Shown: piece after piece, positions 49,320 to 61,354 of the stretch
Layout: each line of letters opens with the position of its first letter
How positions within the stretch are numbered: the stretch's first letter is position 1
NCBI RefSeq assembly: GCF_000196615.1
Contig: NC_014306.1
Coordinates: 1,116,001-1,180,000, forward strand
Origin: Erwinia billingiae Eb661
Lineage (GTDB): Bacteria; Pseudomonadota; Gammaproteobacteria; Enterobacterales; Enterobacteriaceae
Length of the DNA stretch: 64,000 nt
Direction of reading: 5' to 3'
The notes under the pieces: generated by a model
The model's database searches: none
What the model was told of the DNA's origin: nothing
Seen by the model: the letters and a program-made list of their open reading frames with translations, nothing else
Program-made: the position numbers and the translations under genes

Positions 49320-50768
49320 ATGAAGTTTATCATTAAGTTATTCCCCGAAATCACCATCAAAAGTCAGACCGTTCGCCTGCGTTTTATTAAAATCCTGACG
49401 ACGAATATCCGTAACGTGCTGAAGGACAGCGATGAAACGCTGGCCGTGGTCCGTCACTGGGACCATATCGAAGTGCGTTCAAAGGACGATAGCAAGCGTT
49501 CCGTACTGGTTGAAGGGCTGCAGCGCATCCCCGGCATTCACCATATCCTCGACGTGGAAGATCGTGCTTATACCGATATGCACGACATCTTTGAGCAGAC
49601 GCTGGAGCTGAACCGCGATCGTATTGAAGGGAAAACCTTTGCTGTCCGCGTGAAGCGCCGGGGCAAGCATGATTTCAGCTCGCAGGATGTGGAGCGTTAC
49701 GTTGGCGGCGGGCTCAATCAGCACGTGGCCAGCGCCCAGGTGAAACTGAATCACCCGCAGGTGACGGTGAATCTGGAAATTGAAGACGATCGTATGCTGT
49801 TAGTGACCGGCCGTCATGAAGGCATCGGTGGCTTCCCGATCGGCACTCAGGAAGATGTCCTGTCGCTGATTTCCGGCGGCTTCGACTCCGGCGTATCCAG
49901 CTATATGCTGATGCGTCGCGGTTGCCGCGTGCATTACTGCTTCTTCAACCTTGGCGGCGCAGCGCACGAAATCGGCGTTCGTCAGGTGGCGCATTATCTG
50001 TGGAACCGTTTTGGTCGCTCGCACAAGGTGCGTTTTGTGGCGATCAACTTCGAGCCGGTGGTCGGTGAGATCCTCGAGAAAGTGGAAGACGGTCAGATGG
50101 GCGTAGTGCTGAAGCGCATGATGGTGCGTGCCGCATCTCAAATCGCCGAGCGTTATGACGTGCAGGCGCTGGTAACCGGTGAAGCGCTTGGCCAGGTGTC
50201 CAGCCAGACGCTGACCAACCTGCGCTTAATTGATAACGCCAGCGACACGCTGATCCTGCGCCCGCTGATTTCCCATGATAAAGAGCACATCATTAATCTG
50301 GCGCGTCATATCGGTACGGAAGATTTTGCCCGTACCATGCCGGAATACTGCGGTGTGATTTCCAAAAGCCCAACCGTCAAAGCGGTCAAGGCGAAGATCG
50401 AAGCGGAAGAGCAGAACTTCGATTTTGCTATTCTCGATCGGATGGTCGCAGAAGCCACCAACGTCGATATCCGTCGTATTGCGGAAGATACCGAGCAGGA
50501 AGTGGTTGAAGTCGAAACGGTGGTGTCATTCGGCCCGGAAGATATGGTGCTGGATATCCGTTCTGCCGATGAGCAGGACGATCGTCCGCTGGAGCTGGAA
50601 GGGGTGGAAGTGAAAGGCCTGCCGTTTTATAAGCTCAGTACCCAGTTCGGCAATCTGGACCAAAGCAAAACCTGGCTGCTTTACTGCGATCGCGGCGTAA
50701 TGAGCCGTCTGCAGGCCCTTTACCTGCACGAGCAGGGCTTCAAAAATGTGAAGGTCTATCGTCCGTAG
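49320..50768 (+). CDS. thiI: tRNA 4-thiouridine synthase / thiamine sulfur transferase ThiI
   Basis: A 482-residue enzyme, same length as E. coli. Order: N-terminal ferredoxin-like and THUMP domain (to about 165), PP-loop ATP site [11 protein letters not shown] near 180, and a rhodanese domain at the C-terminus with catalytic Cys456 (YCDRGVMS). Cys344 ([10 protein letters not shown]) is the disulphide partner. Makes s4U at tRNA position 8 and supplies sulfur for the thiazole of thiamine. Confidence 0.97.
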   Translation: MKFIIKLFPEITIKSQTVRLRFIKILTTNIRNVLKDSDETLAVVRHWDHIEVRSKDDSKRSVLVEGLQRIPGIHHILDVEDRAYTDMHDIFEQTLELNRDRIEGKTFAVRVKRRGKHDFSSQDVERYVGGGLNQHVASAQVKLNHPQVTVNLEIEDDRMLLVTGRHEGIGGFPIGTQEDVLSLISGGFDSGVSSYMLMRRGCRVHYCFFNLGGAAHEIGVRQVAHYLWNRFGRSHKVRFVAINFEPVVGEILEKVEDGQMGVVLKRMMVRAASQIAERYDVQALVTGEALGQVSSQTLTNLRLIDNASDTLILRPLISHDKEHIINLARHIGTEDFARTMPEYCGVISKSPTVKAVKAKIEAEEQNFDFAILDRMVAEATNVDIRRIAEDTEQEVVEVETVVSFGPEDMVLDIRSADEQDDRPLELEGVEVKGLPFYKLSTQFGNLDQSKTWLLYCDRGVMSRLQALYLHEQGFKNVKVYRP

Positions 50769-50774
50769 TGGGCA

Positions 50775-50803
50775 GTGGAGCTGACTTATCCCGTCAGCTC
50801 CAC
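50775..50803. terminator. Hairpin between thiI and yajL
   Basis: GTGGAGCTGAC (50775-50785) pairs with GTCAGCTCCAC (50793-50803), loop TTATCCC. No clear T-run, but it lies between convergent genes and is probably a terminator. Confidence 0.6.
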
Positions 50804-50863
50804 CCTTGCCAGCAGGCACTTTCCCCGCCTGCCGGCACCTCACGCTATTTCTTTGCGTCGATC

Positions 50864-51469
50864 CTATTCAATCCACTCGCGGTAATCATAAATTCCGGCA
50901 GCGACCACCAGCTGTTTCGCCACTTCATGGGCTTTATCCCGGCCCAAAATCAGGTCGATTAACTTCAGCGCGAAGTCGATAGAGGTGCCCGGTGCCTGGC
51001 TGGTCAGGAGATTGACGCGCGGATCCCACACCACCCGTTTATCCATCCACTTCTCATCCGGAATGGTCTCTCTCAGACCCGGAAAACCGGTCATATTGCC
51101 GATCGGGAACAGGTTATGGGGGATCAGCACCGTGCCGGCGGCGGCACAAATCGCGGCAACAATACGGCCTGAGAGATGGAACTGGCGCACCGTTTCAACC
51201 AGTAGCGGGCTGTCGCGGAAGGCTTCAGCACCTTTCAGGCCGCCGGGCAGCACGATGGCGGCAAAATCATTATCTGCCACCTCCACCAGCGGCGCATCGG
51301 CAATCAGCCTGACGCCGCGCGAGCAGCGGATTTCTCTGCTGCCGTCATCCGTCACGCTGGCAGTGGTCACGTTCAGCCCGGCGCGCACCAGCAGGTCGAT
51401 AGTGGTGACCGCTTCCGTTTCTTCACTGCCAGGTGCCAGGCAAACCAGTACCGATGCGTTCTCGCTCAT
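50864..51469 (-). CDS. yajL: Protein deglycase YajL (DJ-1/PfpI family)
   Basis: A 201-residue DJ-1 family protein (E. coli 196). The reactive Cys is in [12 protein letters not shown] (Cys108 by this start), with Glu in SEETEA near residue 17. It protects proteins under oxidative stress; deglycase activity is debated. The start overlaps the panE 3' end by 47 bases, as in E. coli. Confidence 0.95.
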   Translation of the reverse strand: MSENASVLVCLAPGSEETEAVTTIDLLVRAGLNVTTASVTDDGSREIRCSRGVRLIADAPLVEVADNDFAAIVLPGGLKGAEAFRDSPLLVETVRQFHLSGRIVAAICAAAGTVLIPHNLFPIGNMTGFPGLRETIPDEKWMDKRVVWDPRVNLLTSQAPGTSIDFALKLIDLILGRDKAHEVAKQLVVAAGIYDYREWIE

Positions 51470-52343
51470 AATCTTGTTCCTTTCGCTTAATCAATTCATA
51501 AAGTCGGCTATTTTCAGGTGTTGCCAGGCCTTGTGCCCGCGCTCGTCGGATGACGTAGCCGGTAATGTAATCTATTTCTGTGCGACGTTCGGCGCGGATG
51601 TCCTGCAGCATGGAAGAGGTATTGGCGGCGGTGGAGTTGATCACGTCCAGCACATAGTCGAGCAGCCCTTCACGCGAGGTATGCTGGCCTTCGCGTTCCA
51701 TCACCATCGCCACTTCATTGCACAGCGCCGAGACTTCATCCAGATGATTAAGCAGTTCACCATTGGTGCAGTCGTACTGCACGGTCAGCGGGTTAATCAC
51801 GCAATTAACAGCGAGTTTTTGCCATGCGGCGGAGGCCACATTATTGTGCCAGGCCACATCCGGCAGCGCCTGCTGCAACACCTCTGCCAGATCGCTGAGT
51901 GCCGCCGCATCGGCAGAGGTTGGGCCGATGTGGGTGATGCCGGCCGCCACGTGGACGATCACCGTACCGTCGCGTTTCGCCGCATGCGTGGTGATACCTC
52001 GCAGTAGCGGCTGATGCAGGGCTTTCAGTTCATCCAGCGTCCCCATGCCGTTATGCAGCAGCAGGATCGGGCAGTCATCGCGCAGGATAAACTGCAAATT
52101 CTTCACCGCCTCGGAAACCTGCCAGGCTTTGAGGGTGACGAGCAGCAGGTCGCTTTCCGCGAGGAACTTTGGATCGTTGGCTATGCATGTCTTATTGATC
52201 GTCGTGCCATTCAGATCGATGACGTTGACGGAGCAGTAGGGCTGCGGCACCCGCAGCCAGCCCTGTACATCATGTCCCTGAGCGTCGAGGGCAGCTAACC
52301 AGATTTGCCCTAATGCACCGCATCCCAGTACGGTAATCTTCAT
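51423..52343 (-). CDS. panE: 2-dehydropantoate 2-reductase
   Basis: A 306-residue NADPH enzyme of pantothenate synthesis. Rossmann motif [15 protein letters not shown]; catalytic Lys in [15 protein letters not shown]; Glu/Asn region in [20 protein letters not shown]. The C-terminal [11 protein letters not shown] aligns with E. coli [11 protein letters not shown]. Overlap with yajL suggests translation coupling. Confidence 0.96.
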   Translation of the reverse strand: MKITVLGCGALGQIWLAALDAQGHDVQGWLRVPQPYCSVNVIDLNGTTINKTCIANDPKFLAESDLLLVTLKAWQVSEAVKNLQFILRDDCPILLLHNGMGTLDELKALHQPLLRGITTHAAKRDGTVIVHVAAGITHIGPTSADAAALSDLAEVLQQALPDVAWHNNVASAAWQKLAVNCVINPLTVQYDCTNGELLNHLDEVSALCNEVAMVMEREGQHTSREGLLDYVLDVINSTAANTSSMLQDIRAERRTEIDYITGYVIRRARAQGLATPENSRLYELIKRKEQDYERERIGTGLPGTWQ

Positions 52344-52505
52344 ACGTCCTCCCCGCGTGCGGGTTGCGTTAGTACCACCTTGCTGTCAGCCCATCATGGC
52401 GCCGCGCAGGTTTGTTATCCTTATTATAGCTTTCAACGCCGATGGTTTTTTTAACGGCGCTAAGTCGGTATTATGCATGTCACTTTAGGATCAGGAGAAT
52501 ACATC

Positions 52506-52997
52506 ATGCCATCTTTCGATATCGTTTCAGAAATTGACATGCAGGAAGTCCGAAATGCGGTGGAAAATGCCAACCGCGAAATCTCAAGCCGTTTCGATTT
52601 TCGTAACGTGACCGCCAGCTATGAGCTGATTGAGAAAAACGAGTCTATCAAGGTGTTAAGCGAGTCTGACTTTCAGGTTAAACAGCTGATTGATATTCTG
52701 CGCGAAAGGCTGCTGAAGCGTGGCATTGAAGGCGCGGCGCTGGAGATCCCGGAAGAGATTGAGCACAGCGGTAAAACCTGGAGCGTGGAAGCCAAAATGA
52801 AAAAAGGCATTCCTGCGGATGTGGCGAAAAAGCTGGTTAAGCTGATCAAAGACAGCAAAATCAAAGTGCAGACGCAGATTCAGGGTGAAGAATTACGCGT
52901 GACGGGGAAATCTCGTGATGACCTGCAGGGCGCAATGGCGCTGGTGCGTGGTGGTGATTTGGGACAGCCTTTCCAGTTTAAAAACTTCCGCGACTAA
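52506..52997 (+). CDS. yajQ: YajQ family nucleotide-binding protein
   Basis: A 163-residue protein of two RNP-like domains. [20 protein letters not shown] starts the family; FDFRNV and [14 protein letters not shown] follow. Relatives bind cyclic-di-GMP or tRNA; the role here is unproven. ATG with AGGAG upstream; the ATG at 52473 would add 11 residues without support. Confidence 0.94.
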   Translation: MPSFDIVSEIDMQEVRNAVENANREISSRFDFRNVTASYELIEKNESIKVLSESDFQVKQLIDILRERLLKRGIEGAALEIPEEIEHSGKTWSVEAKMKKGIPADVAKKLVKLIKDSKIKVQTQIQGEELRVTGKSRDDLQGAMALVRGGDLGQPFQFKNFRD

Positions 52998-53052
52998 GCG
53001 ATCCCAGACAGCGGGGCTTTTCAGGGCCGCGCTGGCTGGTTATCTGCATCGA

Positions 53053-54420
53053 TCAGGCCGCTTCGGCGACCAGCTTTTCGATCTCTGCGCGGTTGGTCAC
53101 CTTGCTGTCGATCTTCACGTAAGCACTTTTCTCTTCCGGCACGATAAACACCGCGGCCACGCCCGGTTGCGCTTTAAGACGCTGCTCCAGCACGCTCTTG
53201 TCTAAGGTACTGTCATCCAACATGATGCGTAAGCTGCTGACATACGGCGGTTCCTTCATTGTACAGCTCACCAGTAGCCAGATCGCCGCCACCAGGCTGC
53301 CGACCACGAACACCGATTGCGCATCAAAATGACCGAATACCCAACCGCCCATGCTGCCGCCAATGGCCACGCCTAAAAACTGGCTGGTGGAATAGAGGCC
53401 CATTGCGGTGCCTTTATAACCCGGCGGTGACTCTTTACTGATCAGCGACGGTAAAATGGCTTCCATCAGGTTAAAGCCAATAAAGAACAGCTGCACACCG
53501 ACCACCAGCGTCCAGAAATTACTTCCCGCACCCCACAGCACGATCTCTGCAATCAGCATCAGAGCAACACAGCTGACAAATACCCGCTTCATGCGACGCT
53601 TCACTTCCGCGTAAATGATAAACGGGATCACGCCGCAGAAGGCGACCAGCATGGTGACCAGATAGACTTTCCAGTGCTGCTCCGCAGGGAAACCTGCGCG
53701 CTCAAACTCACCCGGTAGGGCGACGAAGCTCGACATCAGCAGAATATGCAGGCACAGGATGCCAAAGTTCAGCTTCACCAGGCGCGGATTGGTCAGCACG
53801 GCTTTGAAGGTGCCTTTCACCATGCCCGATTCGCGATTCAGAATATGGTTCGGCGTCGACGGCACCACCCACAGGGTGATCACAATGCCTAAGGTCGCCA
53901 GACAGGCGATCATCCAGAACAGCGCATGCAGGCCAAGAGCATGGGTAATGATCGGGCCCAGCACCATCGCAATGGCAAAGGTCACGCCGAAGCTGATACC
54001 AATAAAGGCCATCGCTTTGGTACGGTTCTGTTCACGGGTTAAATCGGAAAGCAACGCCATCACCGCGGCGGCAATCGCACCGGAACCCTGCAACGCACGG
54101 CCCAGGATCACGCCCCAGATGGAAGTGGTGCTCGCGGCAATGACGCTGCCGAGAACGAAAATCAGGAGTCCACCGACGATTAACGGTTTGCGGCCAATAC
54201 GGTCCGACAATAATCCGAAGGGGATTTGGAAAACGGCTTGCGCTAAACCGTAGATGCCAATGGCGAGTCCAATCAGTGCTTCACTTGCTCCCTGCAATGC
54301 CATGCCGTAAGTGGTCAGGACGGGCAAGACCATAAACATTCCCAACATACGCAGGGAAAATACCGTCCCCAAACCCCATGTCGCACGCAACTCGACTGGA
54401 GTCATTTTATTATCGTTCAT
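53053..54420 (-). CDS. yajR: MFS transporter YajR
   Basis: A 455-residue proton-coupled efflux-type transporter with 12 membrane segments. The MFS loop signature GLLSDRIGRKPLIVGG is intact. The C-terminal about 70 residues form the YAM ferredoxin-like domain (VSSLRIMLDDSTLDKSVLEQ). Substrate unknown. Gene start 127 bases from the cyoE end. Confidence 0.94.
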   Translation of the reverse strand: MNDNKMTPVELRATWGLGTVFSLRMLGMFMVLPVLTTYGMALQGASEALIGLAIGIYGLAQAVFQIPFGLLSDRIGRKPLIVGGLLIFVLGSVIAASTTSIWGVILGRALQGSGAIAAAVMALLSDLTREQNRTKAMAFIGISFGVTFAIAMVLGPIITHALGLHALFWMIACLATLGIVITLWVVPSTPNHILNRESGMVKGTFKAVLTNPRLVKLNFGILCLHILLMSSFVALPGEFERAGFPAEQHWKVYLVTMLVAFCGVIPFIIYAEVKRRMKRVFVSCVALMLIAEIVLWGAGSNFWTLVVGVQLFFIGFNLMEAILPSLISKESPPGYKGTAMGLYSTSQFLGVAIGGSMGGWVFGHFDAQSVFVVGSLVAAIWLLVSCTMKEPPYVSSLRIMLDDSTLDKSVLEQRLKAQPGVAAVFIVPEEKSAYVKIDSKVTNRAEIEKLVAEAA

Positions 54421-54507
54421 TACTACCTCAGTTTATCTGGTCGACGTATTTTAGGCGGCGGGGGAGGGTGGGTAAAATAATACTTGTCGCGAAGTGGTAA
54501 CAAAAAG

Positions 54508-54532
54508 AAAGGGCGCGATAATCGCGCCCTTT
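54508..54532 (-). terminator. Terminator after cyoE
   Basis: AAAGGGCGCGAT and ATCGCGCCCTTT pair; on the minus strand CTTTTTG follows the stem. Confidence 0.8.
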
Positions 54533-54547
54533 ATGATGAGGTCTGTG

Positions 54548-55435
54548 TTACCTGACCATCGTCAGCAGGTCTTTCGAGGCCGGAGCCATGAAATCGACCG
54601 ACATCATAACGCTCAGTGCGGTAATGGCGACGATAGAGAAGACAAACAGCTTACGGGCCCAAACGCGATCGTTCTGCGTTTTGTAACCTGAAAGCGCCAT
54701 CCCCAACCACCACACGCTGACTGCCGCAGCAACCACCAGATATTTGTAGCCGGCATAACCGCCCAGCGTCAGCATCAGGGTGGCAACCATAAAGGCGATG
54801 ATGTACATCGTAATATGGTTTTTTGCCACGGAGATGCCTTTTACCACCGGCAGAACCGGGATATTCGCTGCCTGGTAATCTTTAAAGCGGAAGATCGCAA
54901 TCGCATAAGAATGCGGCATCTGCCACAGGCTAAAGATAGCCAGCAGGATCAAGGCACCCGCATCGAAATGGCTGGTGACGGCACAGTAGCCAATTACCGG
55001 CGGCGCAGCGCCAGAAAGACTACCAATCAACGTGCCGTACACAGAATTGCGCTTCATGTACAGGCTGTAAACGCCGACATAAACCACAAAGCCCATCACC
55101 GCCAGCCACATGGCCAGCGGGTTTGCTCCGAAATACAACAACGCGAATCCAGCAATACCCAGAACGGTTGCATAAACCAGAGAGACTGTCGGAGAAATGA
55201 GGCCTTTAACCAGCACTCGATTTCTGGTCCTCTCCATTTTTACGTCGATGTCACGGTCGATAAAGTTGTTATAAACACAACCTGATGCGACCACCAGCGA
55301 AACGCCGACTAAGGTGGAGAGAAACAGGGGATAGTCGATGCTGCCTTTCGAGGCCAGCAGGAACCCCCCAATCACAGAAATTAAATTTCCGAAAATAATT
55401 CCTGGTTTCGTTACTTGCAGGTATTGCTTAATCAT
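54548..55435 (-). CDS. cyoE: Protoheme IX farnesyltransferase
   Basis: A 295-residue UbiA-type membrane prenyltransferase making heme O for cytochrome bo3 (E. coli 296). Two Asp motifs: [18 protein letters not shown] (D-x3-D) and the second [22 protein letters not shown] at 55435 gives [17 protein letters not shown] as in E. coli; the longer frame overlaps cyoD. Last of the cyo operon. Confidence 0.96.
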   Translation of the reverse strand: MIKQYLQVTKPGIIFGNLISVIGGFLLASKGSIDYPLFLSTLVGVSLVVASGCVYNNFIDRDIDVKMERTRNRVLVKGLISPTVSLVYATVLGIAGFALLYFGANPLAMWLAVMGFVVYVGVYSLYMKRNSVYGTLIGSLSGAAPPVIGYCAVTSHFDAGALILLAIFSLWQMPHSYAIAIFRFKDYQAANIPVLPVVKGISVAKNHITMYIIAFMVATLMLTLGGYAGYKYLVVAAAVSVWWLGMALSGYKTQNDRVWARKLFVFSIVAITALSVMMSVDFMAPASKDLLTMVR

Positions 55436-55449
55436 CACGGGTAACTCGG

Positions 55450-55779
55450 TTAGTTGGCCATCATGTTGTAGTTGAGGTTCCACATGATCCACAGCGAGCC
55501 AACAACTACTATCAAGATGATAATTGCAGAGAACACAATTGCCACCAGGTTCCATCTTTCTTCAGAGGAAGTGTTTAAGTGCAGGAAGTAGACCAGATGC
55601 ACCAGCACCTGGACAATCGCACACACAATCACCACACCCAGGATGGTCGCTTTTGAAGCGCCGCCGTCCATCACCATCCAGAAAGGGATTGCCGTCAGAA
55701 TGATCGACAGAATAAAGCCGATCATATAAGACTTCACGCTACCGTGTGAGGCACCATGTTCGTTCGTAGAATGACTCAT
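55450..55779 (-). CDS. cyoD: Cytochrome bo3 ubiquinol oxidase subunit IV
   Basis: A 109-residue, three-segment membrane protein (E. coli 109) ending [10 protein letters not shown]. It stabilises the CuB site. Start shares a base with the cyoC stop (TAATG). Confidence 0.96.
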   Translation of the reverse strand: MSHSTNEHGASHGSVKSYMIGFILSIILTAIPFWMVMDGGASKATILGVVIVCAIVQVLVHLVYFLHLNTSSEERWNLVAIVFSAIIILIVVVGSLWIMWNLNYNMMAN

Positions 55780-56393
55780 TACATGGCTCCCATCAGGTAG
55801 ACAATGGTGAATACACAAATCCATACCACATCCAGGAAGTGCCAGAACAGGCTCAGACACAGGATACGGGTACGGTTAGTCGGCGTCAGACCACGTTTGG
55901 AGACTTGGTACATCAGTACCGCCATCCAGATCAGGCCAGAGGTTACGTGCAGACCGTGCGTCCCAACCAGCGTGAAGAACGCTGACAGGAAGCCACTGCG
56001 CTGCGGACCAAACCCTTCCATAATCAGGTGATGGAATTCATAGATTTCCATCGCGATGAAACCGGCACCGAACAGGAAAGTCAGCATCAGCCAGCTAATC
56101 ACTGAGCCTTTGCTGCCTTTGTTCATGCTGATAACTGCAAAACCATAGGTAATGGAGCTCAACAGAAGCAGGGCGGTTTCACCGAGAACGAACGGCAGTT
56201 CGAAAATATCTTTACCAGCCGGGCCACCCGCGGTGCTGTTAACCATCACACCGAAGGTTGCAAACAGGGTGGCAAAGATGATGCAGTCGCTCATCAGGTA
56301 GATCCAGAAGCCAAAGACTTTATTGGCTCCTGCATCGTGATGCCCATGCTCCGCATGGGCGTCGTGGTGCTTAGTCAGAGTTTCAGTCGACAT
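55779..56393 (-). CDS. cyoC: Cytochrome bo3 ubiquinol oxidase subunit III
   Basis: A 204-residue five-segment membrane protein (E. coli 204). The His-rich N-terminus [15 protein letters not shown] precedes the fold; [11 protein letters not shown] and [12 protein letters not shown] are family marks. Start overlaps cyoB by 11 bases. Confidence 0.96.
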   Translation of the reverse strand: MSTETLTKHHDAHAEHGHHDAGANKVFGFWIYLMSDCIIFATLFATFGVMVNSTAGGPAGKDIFELPFVLGETALLLLSSITYGFAVISMNKGSKGSVISWLMLTFLFGAGFIAMEIYEFHHLIMEGFGPQRSGFLSAFFTLVGTHGLHVTSGLIWMAVLMYQVSKRGLTPTNRTRILCLSLFWHFLDVVWICVFTIVYLMGAM

Positions 56394-58374
56394 TTTTCAG
56401 ACCTGCTTTGCTAATTTCGTCAAAGTGCTGATTCTCGATTTTTTCGATCTCGGCAACGGGAACGTAATAATCAACGTCTTCGTCAAAGCTCTTGATGATC
56501 CAGGTTAAGATCATACCGAGGAACGACAGACCTACCAGCCACCAGATGTGCCAGATAGCTGCGAAACCAAACACCAGGCTGAATGCACCGATCACCACAC
56601 CAGCGCCGCTGTTCTTCGGCATGTGGATCTCTTCGTAGTGCGCAGGCTGTTTGTACGCTTCGCCTTTTTCCTTCATTTCCCAGAACGCATCGCGCTCGTG
56701 GATAACAGGCACTTCAGCAAAGTTGTAGAACGGTGGTGGTGAAGAGGTTGCCCACTCCAGCGTACGGCCGCCCCATGGATCGCCGGTCACATCACGCAGC
56801 TGCTCACGGTCACGTACCGAGACCCAGAACTGAGTGATTTGGCACAGCACACCACACGCGATCAGCGCAGCACCAAACGCTGCTACAACAAGCAGTGGGT
56901 GGAACTGTGGATCGATATCCTGGCTCAGGCGACGGGTCATCCCCATGAAGCCCAATACGTACAGCGGCATAAAGGCAACGAAGAAACCAATGATCCAGAA
57001 CCAGAAGGCGCGGATGCCCCATTTTTCGTTCAGGCAGAAGCCGAACGCTTTAGGGAACCAGTAAGTCACACCTGCGAAGCAACCGAATACCACACCACCG
57101 ATAATCACGTTATGGAAGTGAGCAATCAGGAACAGACTGTTGTGCAGCACGAAGTCAGCACCTGGCAACGCCAGCAGAACACCGGTCATACCACCGACAG
57201 AGAAGGTGACCAGGAAGCCTACGGTCCACAACATCGCAGAGTGCATCTGAATGCGGCCCTGGTACATGGTGAACAGCCAGTTGAAGATTTTAACGCCGGT
57301 AGGAATGGCGATAATCATCGTCATAATACCGAAGAAGGCGTTAACGTTCGCGCCCGCGCCCATGGTGAAGAAGTGGTGCAGCCACACGATGAAGGACAGG
57401 ATGGTAATTACAATCGTTGCCCAAACCAGTGAGGTGTAACCAAACAGGCGCTTTTTAGAGAAGGTTGCTACCACTTCGGAGAACACACCGAAGACCGGCA
57501 GAACCAGAATATACACTTCCGGATGTCCCCAAACCCAAATCAGGTTTACGTACATCATCATGTTGCCGCCCATTTCATTGGTGAAGAAATGGAAGCCCAG
57601 ATAACGATCCAGGGTCAGCAACGCCAGCGTCACGGTCAGAACCGGGAAGGAAGCGATAATCAGAACGTTAGTACACAGCGACGCCCAGGTGAAGACAGGC
57701 ATCTTGAACATGGTCATGCCAGGTGCACGCATTTTCAGGATAGTAACGAAGAAGTTAATACCTGTTAATGTCGTACCGATCCCCGACAGCTGAAGACTCC
57801 ATATCCAGTAGTCAACACCGACCCCCGGACTGTACTCAGCGCCGGAAAGCGGTGGATAAGCCAGCCAGCCGGTCTGAGCAAATTCGCCCACACCCAGTGA
57901 CAGGTTAACCAGCACCACACCGACAGCCGTGAACCAGAAGCTCAGGTTGTTCAGGAACGGGAAGGCCACATCGCGCGCCCCGATCTGCAGAGGAACAGCA
58001 ATGTTCATCAGACCGATAACAAATGGCATCGCTACGAAGAAGATCATGATCACGCCGTGAGCGGTGAAGATCTGGTCGTAGTGATGAGGCGGTAAGAATC
58101 CTGCCTCGCCGGCCGAAGCCAGTACCTGCTGGCTACGCATCATCACCGCATCGGCAAAACCGCGCAGCAGCATGACGAAGGCCACGATGATATACATGAT
58201 ACCGAGTTTTTTATGGTCGACAGACGTCAGCCACTCAGACCACAGGTATTGCCACTTACCGAAATAAGTGATTGCTCCAGCGACTGCCAGACCACCAAGA
58301 ATGATGGCGGCGACCGTAATCACGATAATCGGTTCGTGATACGGTACTGCATCAAGGGTTAATTTTCCCAACAT
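56383..58374 (-). CDS. cyoB: Cytochrome bo3 ubiquinol oxidase subunit I
   Basis: A 663-residue catalytic heme-copper subunit (E. coli 663). Heme b/o3 and CuB histidines lie in [25 protein letters not shown] (His-Tyr pair region), WLHHFFTMG and [12 protein letters not shown]. Pumps protons while reducing O2 with ubiquinol. Ends overlap with cyoC. Confidence 0.98.
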   Translation of the reverse strand: MLGKLTLDAVPYHEPIIVITVAAIILGGLAVAGAITYFGKWQYLWSEWLTSVDHKKLGIMYIIVAFVMLLRGFADAVMMRSQQVLASAGEAGFLPPHHYDQIFTAHGVIMIFFVAMPFVIGLMNIAVPLQIGARDVAFPFLNNLSFWFTAVGVVLVNLSLGVGEFAQTGWLAYPPLSGAEYSPGVGVDYWIWSLQLSGIGTTLTGINFFVTILKMRAPGMTMFKMPVFTWASLCTNVLIIASFPVLTVTLALLTLDRYLGFHFFTNEMGGNMMMYVNLIWVWGHPEVYILVLPVFGVFSEVVATFSKKRLFGYTSLVWATIVITILSFIVWLHHFFTMGAGANVNAFFGIMTMIIAIPTGVKIFNWLFTMYQGRIQMHSAMLWTVGFLVTFSVGGMTGVLLALPGADFVLHNSLFLIAHFHNVIIGGVVFGCFAGVTYWFPKAFGFCLNEKWGIRAFWFWIIGFFVAFMPLYVLGFMGMTRRLSQDIDPQFHPLLVVAAFGAALIACGVLCQITQFWVSVRDREQLRDVTGDPWGGRTLEWATSSPPPFYNFAEVPVIHERDAFWEMKEKGEAYKQPAHYEEIHMPKNSGAGVVIGAFSLVFGFAAIWHIWWLVGLSFLGMILTWIIKSFDEDVDYYVPVAEIEKIENQHFDEISKAGLKNVD

Positions 58375-58378
58375 CGTA

Positions 58379-59305
58379 TTATTCCTCGGCTCCCGCTTTA
58401 GGGGCTTCGTTCATGTCCATGCCTTCGTGTCCTGACATGTCCATTTTCCCGTGGCTCATCTTGAATTTGCCAATCACTTGCTTGAACAATTCAGGATTTG
58501 CGGTAGAGAAGAACTCAACCGGATGGTTTTCGCTTGGCGCTGCCAGTTTCTCGAAGTCATCCATGGTTGTCAGCGTATTGGATGAGTCTTTCACTTTTGC
58601 TACCCACTGATCGAATGACGCATTATCAGGAGTGGCAATCGCTTTGAACTTCATACCAGAGAAGCCGCGACCACTGAAGTTGGAGGAGATACCGTCAAAC
58701 GTGCCTGGTTCATTCGCAATCAGATGCAGTTTAGTCTGCATGCCCGCCATAGCGTAAATCTGGCTACCGAGGGTAGGAATAAAGAAGGAGTTCATAACGG
58801 AGTTAGACGTGATCTTGAAGCTGACCGGCGTATTCGCAGGGAATGCGATTTGGTTAACTGTTGCAATACCCTGCTCCGGGTAAATGAACAGCCATTTCCA
58901 GTCCAATGCAACCACATCAATCTCAATCGGCTTCACATCGGAAACCAAAGGCTTGCTTGGATCAAGCGCGTGGGTAGATTTCCACGTCAGGATCGCAAGG
59001 AAGATAATGATCAAAATGGGAACAGTCCACACCACGGCTTCCACTTTATTAGAGTGTGACCAGTTAGGGCTGTATTTTGCATTGGTATTGGATGCCCGAT
59101 ATTTCCAGGCGAACACCACTGCCATCAAGACTGCGGGAATAACGACGATCATCATCAAGCCGAAGGCTGTCAGTATCAGCGAACGTTGCTCCAGTGCAAC
59201 CTGTCCTTTGGGATTTAACAATGCACTATCACAGCCACTTAACAATAAAGTGCCTGCAATTAATGACAAAATCCCCAAACTTTTATTGTATTTCCTGAGT
59301 CTCAT
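58379..59305 (-). CDS. cyoA: Cytochrome bo3 ubiquinol oxidase subunit II
   Basis: A 308-residue lipoprotein (lipobox LLSGC near 25) with two membrane segments and a periplasmic cupredoxin domain without CuA ligands. Marks: [43 protein letters not shown]. First gene of cyoABCDE; 519-base intergenic region lies upstream. Confidence 0.97.
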   Translation of the reverse strand: MRLRKYNKSLGILSLIAGTLLLSGCDSALLNPKGQVALEQRSLILTAFGLMMIVVIPAVLMAVVFAWKYRASNTNAKYSPNWSHSNKVEAVVWTVPILIIIFLAILTWKSTHALDPSKPLVSDVKPIEIDVVALDWKWLFIYPEQGIATVNQIAFPANTPVSFKITSNSVMNSFFIPTLGSQIYAMAGMQTKLHLIANEPGTFDGISSNFSGRGFSGMKFKAIATPDNASFDQWVAKVKDSSNTLTTMDDFEKLAAPSENHPVEFFSTANPELFKQVIGKFKMSHGKMDMSGHEGMDMNEAPKAGAEE

Positions 59306-59824
59306 TTAACGACCTCAATGACAAGGGCTCTATTGTCGTTTAAGTGTGGCGGCATTTTACGGGAACGTTTCAGTACTGTAAACCAGCAACATCTTGTGTC
59401 AGCGCCGTGTTGACACCTTTTGCAAACACAGTCACAGATGTTGCCGAAGGTGACAAAATATGAATGCCAGCAAGGGTTTGCCTCTAATATAACAAAAACC
59501 AATGATAACCGCGTTTTTTAACAGGTCTCTGCTATAAACAGCGAAATTGCCACTCAATTATTTAACATACCCGCATCATTTGTGTGATTTAGTTTATACA
59601 ATAATAATAACGTACCGGGTTTTAATAGTCTGTGGCAGAGAAATGTAAAGGTGAAAACCTTTTAGGAAATAACGGAAGGCGGGAAAATGTGACAATGCAC
59701 TAATTGTTAAAAAAAGGCGGTTTTTCGAACGGTGCCGCCGTTTTTTCGCCCGCTAAAAAGGGCGCTATTGTTAAATGTTTGTGCCGGCCCGAAGCGTTAT
59801 TTTTTTGCCTGAGCCAACATAACT
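59306..59824. promoter_or_regulatory. cyo promoter region and ampG terminator region
   Basis: A 519-base, AT-rich gap with no gene. On the minus strand TATGTTAAATAATTGAGT (about 59549-59566) resembles an ArcA site (TGTTAA, AATT), expected for an aerobic oxidase operon. I could not settle the cyo -10/-35 boxes. The right end holds the yajG-ampG terminator. Confidence 0.45.
59709..59740 (-). terminator. Terminator after ampG
   Basis: GGCGG (59716-59720) and CCGCC (59735-59739) with the A-run at 59709-59715, which is a T-run on the minus strand. The loop is 14 bases, so the stem may instead pair differently. Confidence 0.6.
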
Positions 59825-61306
59825 TTACTTTTGCTGTGTAGCCGGGCGCTGAGCGACGAAGTCTAACAAACTGCCGGTGACAATGCCCAACAGCGCCAGA
59901 ATGGCCCCTGATTCAAACAGAACGCTAATGATTGAGCCCGCATCCAGCAGGTTTGTTGCGCGTAATGCCAGCAAAATCAGTCCTGCCACTACCAACGCTG
60001 AACCCAACTTCAAGGCGCGTAATGCCCATTTATATCCGGAAGCGAAGCGGGTTCGCGGTAAAAATGACTGATGGGTTTGCGCATGTTCCAGCGTGGTTCG
60101 GCATCCGGCCAGCAATAGCAAACCGGGCAGAGCTGCCACCACTGAGAAGGCATAAAACGTCGGCCAGCCCCAGCTCTCAACAAACCATCCTGCCACCGGG
60201 CCAACATACACCCGGCCAACGGCGGACAACGCGGAGAGCAGGGCAAATTGCGTGGCGGAGAAAGACTTATTACACAACGTCATCAGCAGCGCCACAAAGG
60301 CGGCGGTGCCCATACCGCCACACAGATTCTCGACAAACACGGCCGCTGCCATGCTGTAAAGATGTTTGTCGGTGACGGCCAGAATCCAGTACGCCAGGTT
60401 TGATACCGCCTGCAGGATGCCAAACAGCATCAGCGCCCGGAACAGGCTCAGGCGCTGCATCAGTACGCCGCCGTAAAGCGCGCCAATTATCGTGGCGATC
60501 AACCCAAGGGTTTTATTCACCAGCCCCACGTCGCCGGCATCAAAGCCAACGCCACGGATCAGGAAAATGGTGGTCAGGCTGGCAGCAAACGCATCACCCA
60601 GCTTATAAAGGACAATAAGAGAGAGGATCAGCCAGGCATTGTTGCGGTTGAAGAAGTCGCGCAGCGGGGCAATGACCGCCTCTTCAAGGCTGTGGGGGCG
60701 GGCAACGGGATCGCTGGGCTCTTTCGCTAACAGCGTGGCGATTACCCCAGGCACCATCATCGCCGCCATCAGCCACCAGATCGCCTGCCATCCGAGATAT
60801 CGGTCTGCAAGCCATAGCGCCAGTCCGCCTGACACCAACATCGCCAGACGATAACCAAGGACGCTGATCGCCGCACCGCTACCGCGTTCTTCGGCGGGCA
60901 GCACATCGGTCTTCCAGGCATCAAAGACAATATCCTGCGAGGCGGAACAGAAGGCAACCAACACCGCGAGCGCCGCCAGCAGGGTCAGATTGCGTGAGGG
61001 ATCCATAAATCCCATCAGGGCAATCCCGACAATCAACAGGATCTGCGTCACCAGTAACCAGCCACGACGACGGCCTAAAAACGGCGGCGTGTAGCGGTCC
61101 ATCAACGGAGACCAGAGGAATTTGAACACGTAGGCCTGCCCGACCAGAGAGAAGAAGCCTATCGTTTTGATATCGACGTTTTCGACGGCCATCCACGCTT
61201 GCAGCGTTCCCGATGTCAGCGCGAGCGGCAGACCGGAGGCAAAGCCAAGGAGCAGAAGAAGGGCGGCATTTCGTTGGGTAAAAATCTGGAGGTAATGGCT
61301 GGGCAT
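59825..61306 (-). CDS. ampG: Muropeptide permease AmpG
   Basis: A 493-residue MFS transporter (E. coli 491) that imports GlcNAc-anhydroMurNAc peptides for cell-wall recycling and AmpC signalling. Conserved: LLGFASGLPLALTSGTLQAW, FLWSPLMDRYTPPFLGRRRGW, ASQDIVFDAWKTDVL. ATG at 61306 (MPSHYLQIF) matches E. coli; the frame is open 16 codons longer. It lies 49 bases after yajG, likely an operon. Confidence 0.96.
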   Translation of the reverse strand: MPSHYLQIFTQRNAALLLLLGFASGLPLALTSGTLQAWMAVENVDIKTIGFFSLVGQAYVFKFLWSPLMDRYTPPFLGRRRGWLLVTQILLIVGIALMGFMDPSRNLTLLAALAVLVAFCSASQDIVFDAWKTDVLPAEERGSGAAISVLGYRLAMLVSGGLALWLADRYLGWQAIWWLMAAMMVPGVIATLLAKEPSDPVARPHSLEEAVIAPLRDFFNRNNAWLILSLIVLYKLGDAFAASLTTIFLIRGVGFDAGDVGLVNKTLGLIATIIGALYGGVLMQRLSLFRALMLFGILQAVSNLAYWILAVTDKHLYSMAAAVFVENLCGGMGTAAFVALLMTLCNKSFSATQFALLSALSAVGRVYVGPVAGWFVESWGWPTFYAFSVVAALPGLLLLAGCRTTLEHAQTHQSFLPRTRFASGYKWALRALKLGSALVVAGLILLALRATNLLDAGSIISVLFESGAILALLGIVTGSLLDFVAQRPATQQK

Positions 61307-61354
61307 ACGAACCTTAAAACAAAGCCCGCCGGGATCCCGACGGGCACTGGCCAA